Shown here piece after piece: positions 10,050 to 20,443 of a stretch of 64,000 nt of DNA. This DNA comes from Salvia splendens (Eukaryota; Streptophyta; Magnoliopsida; Lamiales; Lamiaceae). Every line of letters begins with the position of its first letter. Position 1 is the stretch's first letter. Under the pieces are notes generated by a model, which saw nothing but the letters and a program-made list of their open reading frames with translations, ran no database searches and had not been told where the DNA came from. The position numbers and the translations under genes are program-made. The stretch spans positions 50,424 to 114,423 of the forward strand of contig NW_024599428.1 in the NCBI RefSeq assembly GCF_004379255.2, in the 5' to 3' direction.

Positions 10050-10066
10050 CTACCCCCCCCGAAAAG
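10050..10066 (-). other. Polypurine tract (copy 2)
   Basis: On the - strand this reads CTTTTCGGGGGGGGTAG and directly precedes the 3' LTR, as in copy 1. Confidence 0.85.
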
Positions 10067-10382
10067 CGAAGTGAATCACTTCGGCGAGGTGAGTCACTTC
10101 GGCATTCTGGATAATGGTAAGGGGGAGGCTGACGTCAGCGGACATGCCTTGCGCGTGCCTGCATTAAATGCGACAGTAAAATCCGGCCGTTGAATCCTGA
10201 AAAGGTGGGATTCGAAACGGCGCAACGATCTCGAAATCTTTCCCGTATCTAATAAATATGCTTTTTCTTCCTCATTTGAACACCTTTGCTGTTGCGTCTT
10301 CTATACTCTCTCTTTCTCGAGAAATTTTCTTCCGCTTTCAAGAGCTTCTTCAGACTTTCTTCACCTTCAAAAAGTAAGAAAA

Positions 10383-13233
10383 ATGTCTTCTTCTTCTTCG
10401 GAGTCGGGTAGCGGTAGGAAAGGGGATAAGGGGTCTTCTGGCCGGAAAGGGTCCGGGGAGAAGACCGTAGAGTATTTCCATAGTATTTTGAGTAAGGATA
10501 CTGTGATATCCCTACCCGAAAAATACTTTTTTCCTGGGGGGAAAGCGGTGGTCCCTGACGGCGATCATAGGGCTGACTCCCCGCCGGAGGGGTACGCCAC
10601 CGTGTACGAGGCCTGCTTAGAATGCGGGCTTCGTTTCCCCCTCCCTTCTGCCTTTATAGATTTACTAGATTTTTTTCAGCTTCCTTTAGGCCAAGTGACT
10701 CCGAACTCTTGGAGGCACTTGTCGGCCTTCGCTGCCGAACTCCGTAGGTTAGGAAGGGATTTGTCTTTGAAGGCGATCCTTAAATTCTTTCAATTTAAGA
10801 GGAAGGGGTCTTGGTTTTACTTGATCCCTTTACAGCCCTTTAGGGCCTTTTGTAAAACGAAGTGGCCGAAGTGGCAAAATCGCTTCTTCTACTATGACAG
10901 GACCGCGGCTCCTAGTTTTCCCTGGAGAGGGCCGGAGTCCGTTATCCGTCACCCTCGGCCTGAACCGTTGGACGAGCTCGATGGCGAGCTCAACAAGATT
11001 CCCATAGTTAGGAAACAATACACGGAGTCTGAGCTCGTCAAGGGCGACGTCGTGTTCGACATCTCGTCTTCGGACGAAGAGGCCGAGGGTGAGGATTTCT
11101 CTTTATCTTTATGCTCTACTGCTTTAACGAAGAAAATCTGACTTTGCTTTCTTGCTTTTTGGCAGTGTACATGCTGAGTAAGGCTAGCCGCAAATCTTCG
11201 GAGTCCAAGGAGCCGGAGAGGCCGAAAACCACCAGCTCGGCGTCTGATGCCGAGAGGACTCCGAAAAGGCAAAAAACCTCTTCGGATCCGAAGAAGCCGG
11301 AGTCGACTTCGGCAAGTAGGAAGGGGAAGGCCCAGAAGCCCCCGAGAGCGCCGGAGAAAGATGTGGTCTTGGCGCCTCCTTCGGAACATATCTGTGAGCC
11401 GTTTTTATGGCCCACGGACTTCGCCGAGGTGAACTCTCTTCTTGATTTTCTGGCCTTGCTTTTTTTTCTGTATTTTTTGTGGCCCCTTTGTTGACTCTTT
11501 TTTTTTTATCCATTTTCAGAGGAACGATATGCTCTCCAAGCTCGTCGCCGTCGAACTCTCCAAAGCGTCCAATGACTATGCCGAGATGCAGAGGAAGTTG
11601 GCGGCTGCTTGTCATCGGGCCGAACAGGCTGAGGCTAACTTTGAGAAGGCCAGAGCTGCTAGGATTTCGGCCCAGGATGAAGCTCAGTTTGCCAAAAACC
11701 AGCTCGTCATCCAGCGAGAGCAGACGAAGCGGAGCGATGCTGCTGCCGTGGTTGCCCAAGGGGAGGCTCTCCGTGTTTACACGGAGAAACTCTTTTTGAG
11801 CAGCCAGTTCTCGGCCTTTGTCGGTAGCCTGGTAAGGCTAATTGCCGATAAGGGCGAGCAGGGGGCCGACGTCGTGCTGCCTCTGTACAGCCGAGAGATA
11901 GCAGCTCGGCTTCAGAATCTGCCGCTCCTTGAGGAGCTCGCTTCATCTTCGGTCCTGCTTTCTGCAGACCGAGTCCGGAGTTGCCGAGCTGATCGGGACG
12001 AGAACCTGGAGGCTATCTTTGCCTCCGTGGGACCCGTTTCACCCGCTTCGACTTACAACGGAGAGGGTGAGGCCGAGCCGCTGGAGCTGGAGGCCGAAGT
12101 CGAGCGGGCCGGGCATCCGGAGAAGGAGGCCGATCAGGAGGCGGAGGCGAGGCCGGCAGGAGACGAGGCCGGGGCTGAGGTAGTTCAGGAGAAAGAAGCT
12201 GAACCAGACCAAGGAGCCGGAGACGAAGCTGGCGAAGTATGATTTCGTCTCCCTTCTCTTAGTCTAGTTTCTTCCTTGTAAAATGGCCTTGAAGCCCTCC
12301 TAGTGTAAAAAATTTTCCTTGTGAATGAAAAATTCTCTACACTTGTCTTCGTATAGCTTTTCGTACTCGCCTTTATTCCTGTAGTATTTTACTATCTGCT
12401 CGGTACATCTGCCGAACTAATATAGCTGCTTTGTACTCAAGGAGATGGAGATACTTCACTGGAAACGGCTGTACTCTTCGGCTTTAGACGAAGCTGAGAA
12501 AAGAGCTATAGCCGATCAGACGAAGAATGACGAGCTTCTGGCTCGTTTAGTGAAGCTGGAGGCCGATAATAAGGACTTAGAGTCCGATAAGAATGATCTG
12601 GAGGCCGAGCTGAATACGACCATTGCTGAGAGGACTGCGTACGAGGATTACATCCGTGTGCGCGGGGGAATGACCATATCAGATGTTCAGAGTCGAGTTG
12701 ACGAGCTGTGGGAGGAATATAATGTACTCCGGAGGAACAATGCGCTGGAGAGCTCGGCTTGCCAACAAGTCGTGACATCATTGCGGCGCTGGGCCTCTCG
12801 GTACGACATAGTTCTTTCTCGGCGCCCCTCCATAGAAAGATTCCTTCGGCATATCGCGCCAACAGATGCTCGCACTCCAGATCAAACCTCTGGTTCCCTT
12901 GTTCAAAATCCTACTCCCAGCCAACAACGAACTCCGGAACAGCCGGAAACGTCAAGACGAGAACGGGCTCAGGAGCAACCGGAATCGTCAAGACAGGGAC
13001 GGACTGACATTCGCCGAGGAGTTGTGACTATGAGCGAGCAAGATCAGCAGATGATTATTGCAGAGACTCTTCATCGCCGAGGTGTTAGGACTTCTCGGGC
13101 TCGGGGAAGAGGCGTTGGGTCGAGGATAGCATCTCGTCGACCTGCTTATTCTTCATCTGCTCGGAACAACCGAACTCGGCTTCCAGAGGATTTTGCAGAT
13201 AGGTGGCTTAACTTCAGCAATCCTGGACAGTAG
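10383..13233 (+). CDS. Spliced antisense gene of the retrotransposon (copy 2)
   Basis: There are four exons: 10383-11088, 11166-11428, 11520-12236 and 12442-13233. The introns are 77, 91 and 205 bp with GT-AG borders. The phases fit exactly: exon 1 ends with one base that completes a Val codon in exon 2, and the other junctions fall between codons. The spliced product is 825 residues. The N-terminal domain (residues about 25-235) resembles the plant gypsy-associated PF04195 family. The middle is basic and Ser/Pro-rich, and the C-terminal half is coiled coil ending in an Arg-rich segment. A TATA-like AATAAATATGC lies about 130 bp upstream (near 10250). Exon and splice-site identity with copy 1 argues that splicing is maintained. 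Role unknown. Confidence 0.8.
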
Positions 13234-13376
13234 AATAGTCCTTTGTAATAGCGTAACGCCATTTTGTAGGGTAGCTGAGTTGTATGCCGAACAAGATTTG
13301 AAAAATGAAATTTTGTTTTCGCTTCTAACACTGTATTTACAGCTTAGCGAAAAAATTTCATCGTACTTGTCCTCGG

Positions 13377-13716
13377 TCTTATGAAGTAAACTTCTTTGAC
13401 CGGACTCGTCTTTGGTCTGATGAAATAAACATCTTTGACCGGACTCGTCTTCGGTCTGATGAAATAAACATCTTTGACCGGACTCGTCTTTGGTCTGATG
13501 AAATAAACATCTTTGACCGGACTCGTCTTTGGTCTGATGAAATAAACATCTTTGACCGGACTCGTCTTTGGTCTGATGAAATAAACATCTTTGACCGGAC
13601 TCGTCTTTGGTCTGATGAAATAAACATCTTTGACCGGACTCGTCTTTGGTCTGATGAAATAAACATCTTTGACCGGACTCGTCTTTGGTCTGATGAAATA
13701 AACATCTTTGACCAGA
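13377..13716 (-). repeat. 39-bp minisatellite between antisense gene and Pol (copy 2)
   Basis: This is the same 39-bp unit as in copy 1, here with about nine units, eight of them nearly identical. The higher copy number shows expansion or contraction since the two copies diverged. Related shorter repeats continue to about 14120. Confidence 0.9.
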
Positions 13717-14365
13717 CTTGGTTTGTGTTCTAATTTGGCGATTTTTGTCGCCGGGATCGAACTTTCCCTTGTCCTAATTCGGCGAGTTTTATCGCGTGGA
13801 TCGGACTTTCCCAGTTAACCGAAGTGGTCTTATGCAGTGAACCTCTTTGACCAGACATGGTCGTCCCCGGTCTTATGAGGTAAACTTCTTTGACCGAACT
13901 TGGTCGTCCTAATTCGGCGAGGTTTATCGCGTGGATCGGACTTTCCCTTATTGCAGTTCGTTTCAGACGAAGTGCTTATTAAGCTGAATTGCGGTCTTGT
14001 ATCCTCCTTGGAAGCTTGGACACACAATCGTTGGCTTATTGCAGTTCGTTTCAGACGGACTGCTTGTTAAGCTGAATTATGGTCTTATATCCTCCTTAGA
14101 AGCTTGGACTCACAATAGTCTTTAATAATCGATCTAAAAAAGGGGATCAGTCTTTAAAGAACGATATACCTTGGTACCATTTGTAAGAGACGACAAGCAC
14201 ATAGAGACAAAACACATAGGGGAAAAAAATGAAAAAGACGAAAGAAAAAAACTTTAGACTTTTTATAAAACGACAAGTGAAAAGGTACAAGTAAAAACAA
14301 ACAAATAAAAACATGTACCCCTATGACCGAACTAGACACAAGACAGACTGACCGGACTTTGTCTC
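13717..14365 (-). other. Non-coding spacer downstream of Pol (copy 2)
   Basis: This is the inverted counterpart of 4195-4839. It contains the degenerate ~88-bp direct repeats and GGAAAGTCCGATCC-type motifs, then a T/A-rich segment just after the Pol stop. No gene is seen; it probably holds the 3' untranslated region of the Pol transcript. Confidence 0.6.
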
Positions 14366-17300
14366 TTACAAGTGGAACTTCTTGAGGTTGGAGACGTGCC
14401 ATGTTCGGGGTACTTGTTCTCCTGACATGTGAGTCAATTTATAAGACCCTTTGCCGAGGACTTCTGACACCCGATACGGACCCTCCCATGTGGGTTCGAG
14501 TTTGCCCTGCTTTTCTGCTCGGCTTACTTCGTTGTTTCTCAAGACGAGATCTCCCACTTGAAATTGAAGCTTTTTCACCCTTTGGTTATAATACCGGGCT
14601 ACTTGCTCCTTATACTTGGCTGCTTTTATGCACGCCAATTCTCTTCTTTCTTCGGCGAGATCTAGTTCGGCTCTCAGTCCGTCGTCATTCATTTCTGAGG
14701 AGAAGTTTAGAGTTCGGGGACTGGGTACGCCGATCTCCACCGGAATTACGGCTTCAGTGCCGTACACCAGACTATACGGAGTTTCACCGTTGGAGGTTTT
14801 GGGTGTAGTTCGGTAGGACCATAGGACTTGAGGGAGATTTTCTACCCATTGTCCTTTGGCTTGTTCTAAACGAGCTTTTAACCCTTTCACCAGAATCCGG
14901 TTCGTTACTTCCGTTTGTCCGTTTGCTTGGGGATGGGAGACCGAAGTGAACCGCTGTTGAATGTTCAGCTCTTGGCACCAATTCTTGAACGTCTTGTCGG
15001 TGAACTGAGTCCCATTATCCGAGATGAGGATGTGGGGTATGCCAAATCGGCACACTATGTTCTTCCAAACGAAGTCCAATGCCTTTGAGCTCGTTATCGT
15101 AGCTAATGGTTCAGCCTCCACCCACTTCGTGAAGTAGTCCACGGCAACGATAAGGAATTTCATTTGCCGAGGAGCTTGAGGAAGTGGTCCCACTATGTCT
15201 ATGCCCCATTGCATGAAGGGCCAAGGGCTTTGCATAGTGTATAGATCGGTCTGCGGCATCCTTGGGACATTTGCATGAATTTGGCACTTCGTACACTTCT
15301 TGACGAGCTGCACTGCCTCTTGTACCATGGTTGGCCAATAATATCCCCATCTCAGAACTTTTTTAGCTAAAGCTCTGGCTCCGATGTGGCTACCGCACGA
15401 TCCTTCATGAACTTCTCTGAGGATGTAGTCCGTCTCTTCTGGTCCTATGCACCGCAATAACGGCTGGAGGTAAGACTTTCTAAAGAGGACTCCTTCATGA
15501 AGTTCGTACCGAAGTGCTCGGCACGTGATCTTCCGAGCTTCTCTCTTATCCTCGGGCAATTGTCCTTGATCCAGATACTGCAAGATCGGCGTCATCCAGT
15601 TCGGCGAGCTGGATACTGAATGTACCTCGGCTTCATCAATGCTTCGATGCATTAATTCTTCCGCCTTTGAGCTCGGATCTGAGGCCAACTTACTTAAGGT
15701 ATCTGCTCGGCTATTTTCCGCTCTGGGAATGCGGATTATCCGAAAATAGGAGAAACTTCGGCTGATGCTTTGCGCTTTGTCCAAATACTTCTTCATTCTC
15801 TCGTCACGGGCTTCACTTGTACCCAACATGTGATTTACTATGACTTGTGAATCACAATGGACTTTGAGAGATTTGACGAGTAGACTTTGCGCTAACTGGA
15901 GTCCGGCCAGGAGGGCTTCGTACTCGGCTTCATTATTAGTAGTGGGGAATAGGAACCGAAGTGAGTAGGTTACCTCGTGTCCGTCGGGAGCGACAAGTAG
16001 AATGCCAGCTCCACTTCCCATCTTGTTTGAAGCTCCATCTACGAATCCGCTCCAGCAGTCCGGCGGCTCTACTTCGGATTCCAAGGGCTGTGCTAGTTCG
16101 GCACTGGCAGAATTCTTCTGTTCGGCAATAACAGGAATTGCTTGATCGAACTTCGCTTCTGTAAGAAAATCTGCCAAGGCTTGTCCCTTGATGGCTTTCC
16201 GAGGTAGATATTCAATTGTGTGCTCTCCCAACTCTATAGCCCACTTGGCGATTCTGCCTGATGCTTCTGGTTTGGTCAACACTTGCCGAAGTGGCAGATC
16301 AGTTAAGACGCATACCTTGTGAGCATAGAAGTATGGCCGCAGTCTCCTTGCTGCATTTACTAATGCCAGAGCAATCTTTTCCAGAGGTTGATACCTGGTT
16401 TCTGGACCTCTTAATGCTCGGCTTGTAAAATAGATGGGAAGCTGCTTTAGGCCTTCTTCTCGTACAAGCACCGTGCTGATGGTTTGATCCGATGCCGCTA
16501 AGTATAAGAATATTACTTCGGCTTCGGTTGGAGCAGAGAGAATAGGAAGCTCGGCTAGATAACTTTTGAGCTCGTCAAAGGCCTTTTTCTGCTCGGCTCC
16601 CCACTCGAACTTTGGTGCCTTTTTCAACACCTTGAAGAACGGCAGTTGCTTTTCGGCTGCTTGGGAAAGGAATCGATTCAGTGCGGCTAGACATCCGGTT
16701 AGCCTTTGCACGTCATGTATGGACTTCGGCATTGCCATGTTCTGAACGACTTGAACTTTTGAGGGGTTTGCCTTGAGTCCGTCCTTTGAAACCCAACAAC
16801 CCAGAAATTTTCCCGAATCTACCAAAAAGGTACACTTTTGGGGATTAAGTTTGAGGTTGGCTTTCTTGAGCACGTCGAGGGTGGACTTGAGGTTGTGCTC
16901 GTACTCCGAAGTGCTTTTGCTTTTGACGACTATATCGTCAACATACACTTCGACCTCCTTTCCAATCAGGTGCCGAAAAAGCTTGTCTACCATCCTTTGA
17001 TAAGTGGCTCCGGCATTCTTTAAACCGAATGGCATCTTTTTATAAGCGAAAATGCCGAAATCAGTAATGAAGGCCGTTTTTGAAGCGTCAATCTCATCCA
17101 TTAAAACTTGATGGTATCCTTTGTACAGATCAAGAAAACAAAAAATTTCAAAGCCTATCAAAGCTTCTACTTTTTTATCTATGTTCGGAAGGGGATAGCA
17201 ATCTTTGGGACAGTGCTTATTTAGATCGGTGAAATCTATGCACATCCGCCATCCTCCTTCCTTTTTCTTGATCATGACAGGATTGGCCACCCACGAAGGA

Positions 17301-17656
17301 TACTTCACTTCGAATAACACATCCGCCTTCAATAATTGACGGACTTCGTCATGGATGACTTGACTTCGTTCTGCCGCAAAGAGTCTTTGCTTCTGTTTTA
17401 TCGGCCGGACTGAAGGATCAATATTTAACCGATGAGTGATTACCTCGGGGGGCACTCCGGTCATGTCCAACGGAGACCATGCAAAGACGTCTTTATACTC
17501 CTTGAGGAGCTGGATGGTTTTTTCCCGAAGTAGGGGCGTTCCCGCGAAGCCGATCTTAACCGTTCTGGATGGATCGTCTTCGTACAGCTGAACAGTCATC
17601 GAGTTCGGCTCCGGTATGACTTCGGTCATCGCCTCTGACTCCGGCTGCTGTGATTG
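14366..17656 (-). CDS. Pol: reverse transcriptase, RNase H, integrase (copy 2)
   Basis: The frame is open from the leaky stop at 17657-17659; the first ATG is at 17629, giving 1087 residues. It has the same domain order and catalytic motifs as copy 1: YVDD in reverse transcriptase, FVDGASN and CDSQ in RNase H, an HHCC zinc finger, and GIDIVGP and ISDNGTQF in integrase. It differs from copy 1 by about nine residues, none in these motifs. No frameshift is seen. Confidence 0.95.
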   Translation of the reverse strand, partial: QSQQPESEAMTEVIPEPNSMTVQLYEDDPSRTVKIGFAGTPLLREKTIQLLKEYKDVFAWSPLDMTGVPPEVITHRLNIDPSVRPIKQKQRLFAAERSQVIHDEVRQLLKADVLFEVKYPSWVANPVMIKKKEGGWRMCIDFTDLNKHCPKDCYPLPNIDKKVEALIGFEIFCFLDLYKGYHQVLMDEIDASKTAFITDFGIFAYKKMPFGLKNAGATYQRMVDKLFRHLIGKEVEVYVDDIVVKSKSTSEYEHNLKSTLDVLKKANLKLNPQKCTFLVDSGKFLGCWVSKDGLKANPSKVQVVQNMAMPKSIHDVQRLTGCLAALNRFLSQAAEKQLPFFKVLKKAPKFEWGAEQKKAFDELKSYLAELPILSAPTEAEVIFLYLAASDQTISTVLVREEGLKQLPIYFTSRALRGPETRYQPLEKIALALVNAARRLRPYFYAHKVCVLTDLPLRQVLTKPEASGRIAKWAIELGEHTIEYLPRKAIKGQALADFLTEAKFDQAIPVIAEQKNSASAELAQPLESEVEPPDCWSGFVDGASNKMGSGAGILLVAPDGHEVTYSLRFLFPTTNNEAEYEALLAGLQLAQSLLVKSLKVHCDSQVIVNHMLGTSEARDERMKKYLDKAQSISRSFSYFRIIRIPRAENSRADTLSKLASDPSSKAEELMHRSIDEAEVHSVSSSPNWMTPILQYLDQGQLPEDKREARKITCRALRYELHEGVLFRKSYLQPLLRCIGPEETDYILREVHEGSCGSHIGARALAKKVLRWGYYWPTMVQEAVQLVKKCTKCQIHANVPRMPQTDLYTMQSPWPFMQWGIDIVGPLPQAPRQMKFLIVAVDYFTKWVEAEPLATITSSKALDFVWKNIVCRFGIPHILISDNGTQFTDKTFKNWCQELNIQQRFTSVSHPQANGQTEVTNRILVKGLKARLEQAKGQWVENLPQVLWSYRTTPKTSNGETPYSLVYGTEAVIPVEIGVPSPRTLNFSSEMNDDGLRAELDLAEERRELACIKAAKYKEQVARYYNQRVKKLQFQVGDLVLRNNEVSRAEKQGKLEPTWEGPYRVSEVLGKGSYKLTHMSGEQVPRTWHVSNLKKFHL

Positions 17657-17659
17657 CTA
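17651..17659 (-). promoter_or_regulatory. Putative stop-codon readthrough site (copy 2)
   Basis: Read on the - strand, TAG (17659-17657) is followed by CAATCA (17656-17651), in frame with both Gag-Pro and Pol. It is identical to copy 1 and fits the UAG-CARYYA readthrough context. Confidence 0.65.
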
Positions 17660-19741
17660 TGCTTGGTGGTGCCGATCTGACTGCTCGGCACTTCTAAGCG
17701 CAATTTGCAGACATTCCTTTGCTCTCTTTTGGTCACCTCGGATGACCGCTATCCCTCCTTTAGTAGGGATCTTGATGGTGAGGTGATAGGTGGAGCAAAC
17801 GGCCCGAACTGTGTTGAGCCAGTCTCTTCCCAGGATGACGTTGTACAGGGACCGAGCTTTCACCACGAAAAACTCAATCATCGTACTGGAGCTAGTAGGC
17901 GCTTTCCCCACCGTGATCGGAAGGCTGATAATACCTTCAGGGCGGGTGTCCTCCTGGGTGAAGCTCTTCAGGGGAAGCGGAGCCGGACTGAGCCGAGCTG
18001 GGTCCACTTCTAGTTTGTCGAAGCACTCTTTAAAAAGAATGCTAACCGACGCTCCTGTATCCACAAACACCCTGTGGATCAGTTTGTTTGCCACTCCGGC
18101 TTGGATGACAATGGCGTCTTGGTGAGGAGAGATGGCCGGGACGGGATCAGCAGCCGAGAACGTAATCACTTCGTCCTGCTTCAGCCTTTTATGCGTTGGC
18201 TCCTCTCGATTGGAGCCTCTGCGTTCTGACTTTAGGGACGACTTGGTCTTCCCGGCAGGGAGCGCGTCAATAGTCTGGATTACTCCATCATATTGCGGCT
18301 CGTCATCGTCTTCGGGATCCGGCTGCCTTTTCGGATCCTGAGGAGCGCAGTTCGCACCACTCTGCTTTTTATTCTTCTTTGGCTGCTTACTTCGGTATTT
18401 TTTCAATGTCCCTGCCTTCACAAGAACATCGATACCTGCAGCCAAGTTTCTGCACTCCTCAGTATCGTGACCGTGGTCTTGATGGTAGGAGCAGTAGTTA
18501 TCCTGTGGTCGGCGCGCGGCTGATTTCGTCATCCGCTTTGGCTTTTCGAATAGGTCAGAGTGCAGTTCGAAAATTTCCGCTCTCGGCTTGTTCAGCGGTA
18601 CGAACTGAGCGGGCGGCTTCTCGGGATTGAGACGAGGTCCCAATCTGTCTTGCACCGGAGCCCTTTGAATTCTTTCAAATGGAGTCCGGCGAGGATGCCC
18701 CTGATCGCTATGATCGGGCTTCCTTCTGTCTCCTCGAGACGATGAGCTGTCTAACGACCGTTTGCGACGATCTGCCTCATCGGCCCGGGAGTACTGGTCC
18801 GCAATGTCCCACATCTCCTGAGCTGTCTGCGGACCGCACTCAACGAGCTTCCTGTAGAGAGCTCCGGGCAGGATTCCATTTTGGAATGCCGAAATGACAA
18901 GCAGATCGTTGAGATCGTCTACTTGCAGGCATTCCTTGTGGAATCTTGTCATAAAGTCGCTGATTTTTTCGTCGCGACCTTGACGAATGGAAAGCAGCTG
19001 AGCCGAAGTGATTCGGGCTTCCGCTTTCTGAAAAAACCTCCTGTGGAAGGCATCCATTAGATCTCGGTAAGATCTGATGCTGCCCTGGGGGAGGCTATCG
19101 AACCACCTTCTCGCGTTCCCGATGAGCAGCTCGGGAAACAGCTTGCACATGTGGACCTCGTTGAGACCCTGGTTCGCCATGTTATATTGATAGCGCCCCA
19201 AGAAATCGTGAGGGTCCACGAGCCCGTCGTAAGTCATCGACGGAGTTCGGTAGTTCTGTGGTAGGGGAGTTCGGGTGATGTCGTCCGAGAACGGAGTCTT
19301 CAGTGCTCCGTACACGGCGAATCCGATATCTCGTCGGTATGGAGGAGATTGAGTTCTCCTGTGATTCCGGTACCGAGGAGGAGCAGGAATATGTCGGGGT
19401 TGAGGATTCTTTCTCCTGGGAGATGCGACACTACTGCGGTAGTGACTTTCTTGTGCGGAGGGAGAAGGAGAATCCGTCGTTTTCGTCTCCGGCTGCTTTT
19501 GGCTTTTTCGCAGGAAGGTTAAGAATTCCTCCTGCTTTTCAGCCAAAAACTGCTTGACAGCCTCATTCAAATCGGGCTGCTGGGAAGACTCAGTGGGACG
19601 ATTTTTGGAGCGGCTTGTTCCTTCGCCATGAGAACTGGTGGTGGATTTATCCCTAGGCTGTTTTCCCGACCTATGAGATGGATTGGCTTCCTCCTGGTTC
19701 TCACGGGCAGGAATACGGGTATTCTGCGATCTGGTATGCAT
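17657..19741 (-). CDS. Gag-protease polyprotein, full length (copy 2)
   Basis: 694 residues. It begins with a basic, Gln/Ser-rich N-terminus. A retrotransposon Gag capsid domain lies at about residues 175-320 (ARRWFDSLPQGSI, FHRRFFQ, FMTRFHKECLQVDDLND). A Cys/His cluster near residue 420 (CSYHQDHGHDTEEC) follows, then an acidic linker. A retropepsin domain with FVDTGAS lies at about 560. Gag forms the virus-like particle and the protease matures it. The frame stops at TAG 17659-17657, from which readthrough would extend into Pol. Confidence 0.95.
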   Translation of the reverse strand: MHTRSQNTRIPARENQEEANPSHRSGKQPRDKSTTSSHGEGTSRSKNRPTESSQQPDLNEAVKQFLAEKQEEFLTFLRKSQKQPETKTTDSPSPSAQESHYRSSVASPRRKNPQPRHIPAPPRYRNHRRTQSPPYRRDIGFAVYGALKTPFSDDITRTPLPQNYRTPSMTYDGLVDPHDFLGRYQYNMANQGLNEVHMCKLFPELLIGNARRWFDSLPQGSIRSYRDLMDAFHRRFFQKAEARITSAQLLSIRQGRDEKISDFMTRFHKECLQVDDLNDLLVISAFQNGILPGALYRKLVECGPQTAQEMWDIADQYSRADEADRRKRSLDSSSSRGDRRKPDHSDQGHPRRTPFERIQRAPVQDRLGPRLNPEKPPAQFVPLNKPRAEIFELHSDLFEKPKRMTKSAARRPQDNYCSYHQDHGHDTEECRNLAAGIDVLVKAGTLKKYRSKQPKKNKKQSGANCAPQDPKRQPDPEDDDEPQYDGVIQTIDALPAGKTKSSLKSERRGSNREEPTHKRLKQDEVITFSAADPVPAISPHQDAIVIQAGVANKLIHRVFVDTGASVSILFKECFDKLEVDPARLSPAPLPLKSFTQEDTRPEGIISLPITVGKAPTSSSTMIEFFVVKARSLYNVILGRDWLNTVRAVCSTYHLTIKIPTKGGIAVIRGDQKRAKECLQIALRSAEQSDRHHQA

Positions 19742-19798
19742 TTTTTGGGTGGAAAAAATGGATCAAAAATTCGCTTTATCACAAATTTTGTTCTCTGT

Positions 19799-19816
19799 TT
19801 CCCACAGACGGCGCCA
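19799..19816 (-). other. Primer binding site (copy 2)
   Basis: One base inside the 5' LTR the - strand reads TGGCGCCGTCTGTGGGAA. The first nine bases match the complement of a tRNA 3' end, most like tRNA-Asp, and later bases fit less well. It primes minus-strand DNA synthesis. The tRNA assignment is tentative. Confidence 0.75.
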
Positions 19817-19817
19817 G

Positions 19818-20438
19818 TGATGGATCCGCGAATTATTGATGTTAGTAAATGCTGGTAGAGAATTATGACACAATGAATTTACGTGGTTCGATTTACTGAG
19901 GTAAATCTACGTCCACGGGGAGAAATGAGGGCAGGTTTGTATTGCTTGATCTGCGAAAATACAGCTTACAACACAGACTTGCTATAGGGTATTTTATCTC
20001 TAGAGAGCTTAACCTTTTTTCTATCTGATCTAAGCTCTATTTATACATTGAACTAGGATCGTGGTTTGCAGCCCCACTAACAAGATCGTGGGTGAGCAAT
20101 AACTGCTCAATAACTGCTTCGTACCACTAAATAGATCGTGGGTATAGCGGAGGTCGTGGAGGCCTTTCATGAGTCCACTAACTCCTAGTTCGGTCGAATG
20201 CTGAGACCGAACTGCTGGACTTTACCGATCAGCTCTTGCCGATCTGAGAGGAGAGCTTGACTGGTCGGCTTTTACCAAGCTGTAGGCTGAGTCCGAACTC
20301 TTCGGTCGCGGGCTGAGTCCGAACTCTTTGGTCGTGCCGAACTCTTTGGTGCCGAACAGGTACTCTTTCTTGGGCTCTGGGCTGATGGGCCGTCACTGTT
20401 ATTGGGCTTGCCATTAGGGCTTAGTTCGTACCCCATCA
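19818..20438 (-). repeat. 5' LTR of copy 2
   Basis: This 621-bp LTR is nearly identical to the one at 9430-10049. The differences I see are one extra T in a T-run and one substitution close to the outer tip. Transcription from its TATA box runs leftward through Gag-Pol. Confidence 0.95.
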
Positions 20439-20443
20439 GCGGC
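20439..20443 (+). other. Right target-site duplication of copy 2
   Basis: GCGGC, the second copy of the target duplication, is followed directly by the rest of the split RBOH exon. Confidence 0.95.

Larger units (their letters stand above)
9430..20438 (-). mobile_element. Ty3/gypsy LTR retrotransposon, Tat-lineage-like, copy 2 (complete)
   Basis: This is a complete 11,009-bp element on the - strand. It has LTRs at 9430-10049 and 19818-20438, a primer binding site, Gag-Pro, Pol, a minisatellite spacer, an antisense gene, a polypurine tract and GCGGC target duplications. The two LTRs differ by eye in one substitution and one 1-bp indel over 621 bp, which points to recent insertion. All coding frames look open, so the element may be autonomous. 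Confidence 0.97.

Noticed and set aside
5250..13233. Antisense gene as a host gene interrupted by the element
   Set aside because: It is present at the same internal position in both copies, so it travels with the element.
1..20438. Single retrotransposon copied by local inverted duplication
   Set aside because: The LTRs differ by a ~24-bp block and the minisatellite number differs, and each copy has its own junction in RBOH, so two insertions fit better.
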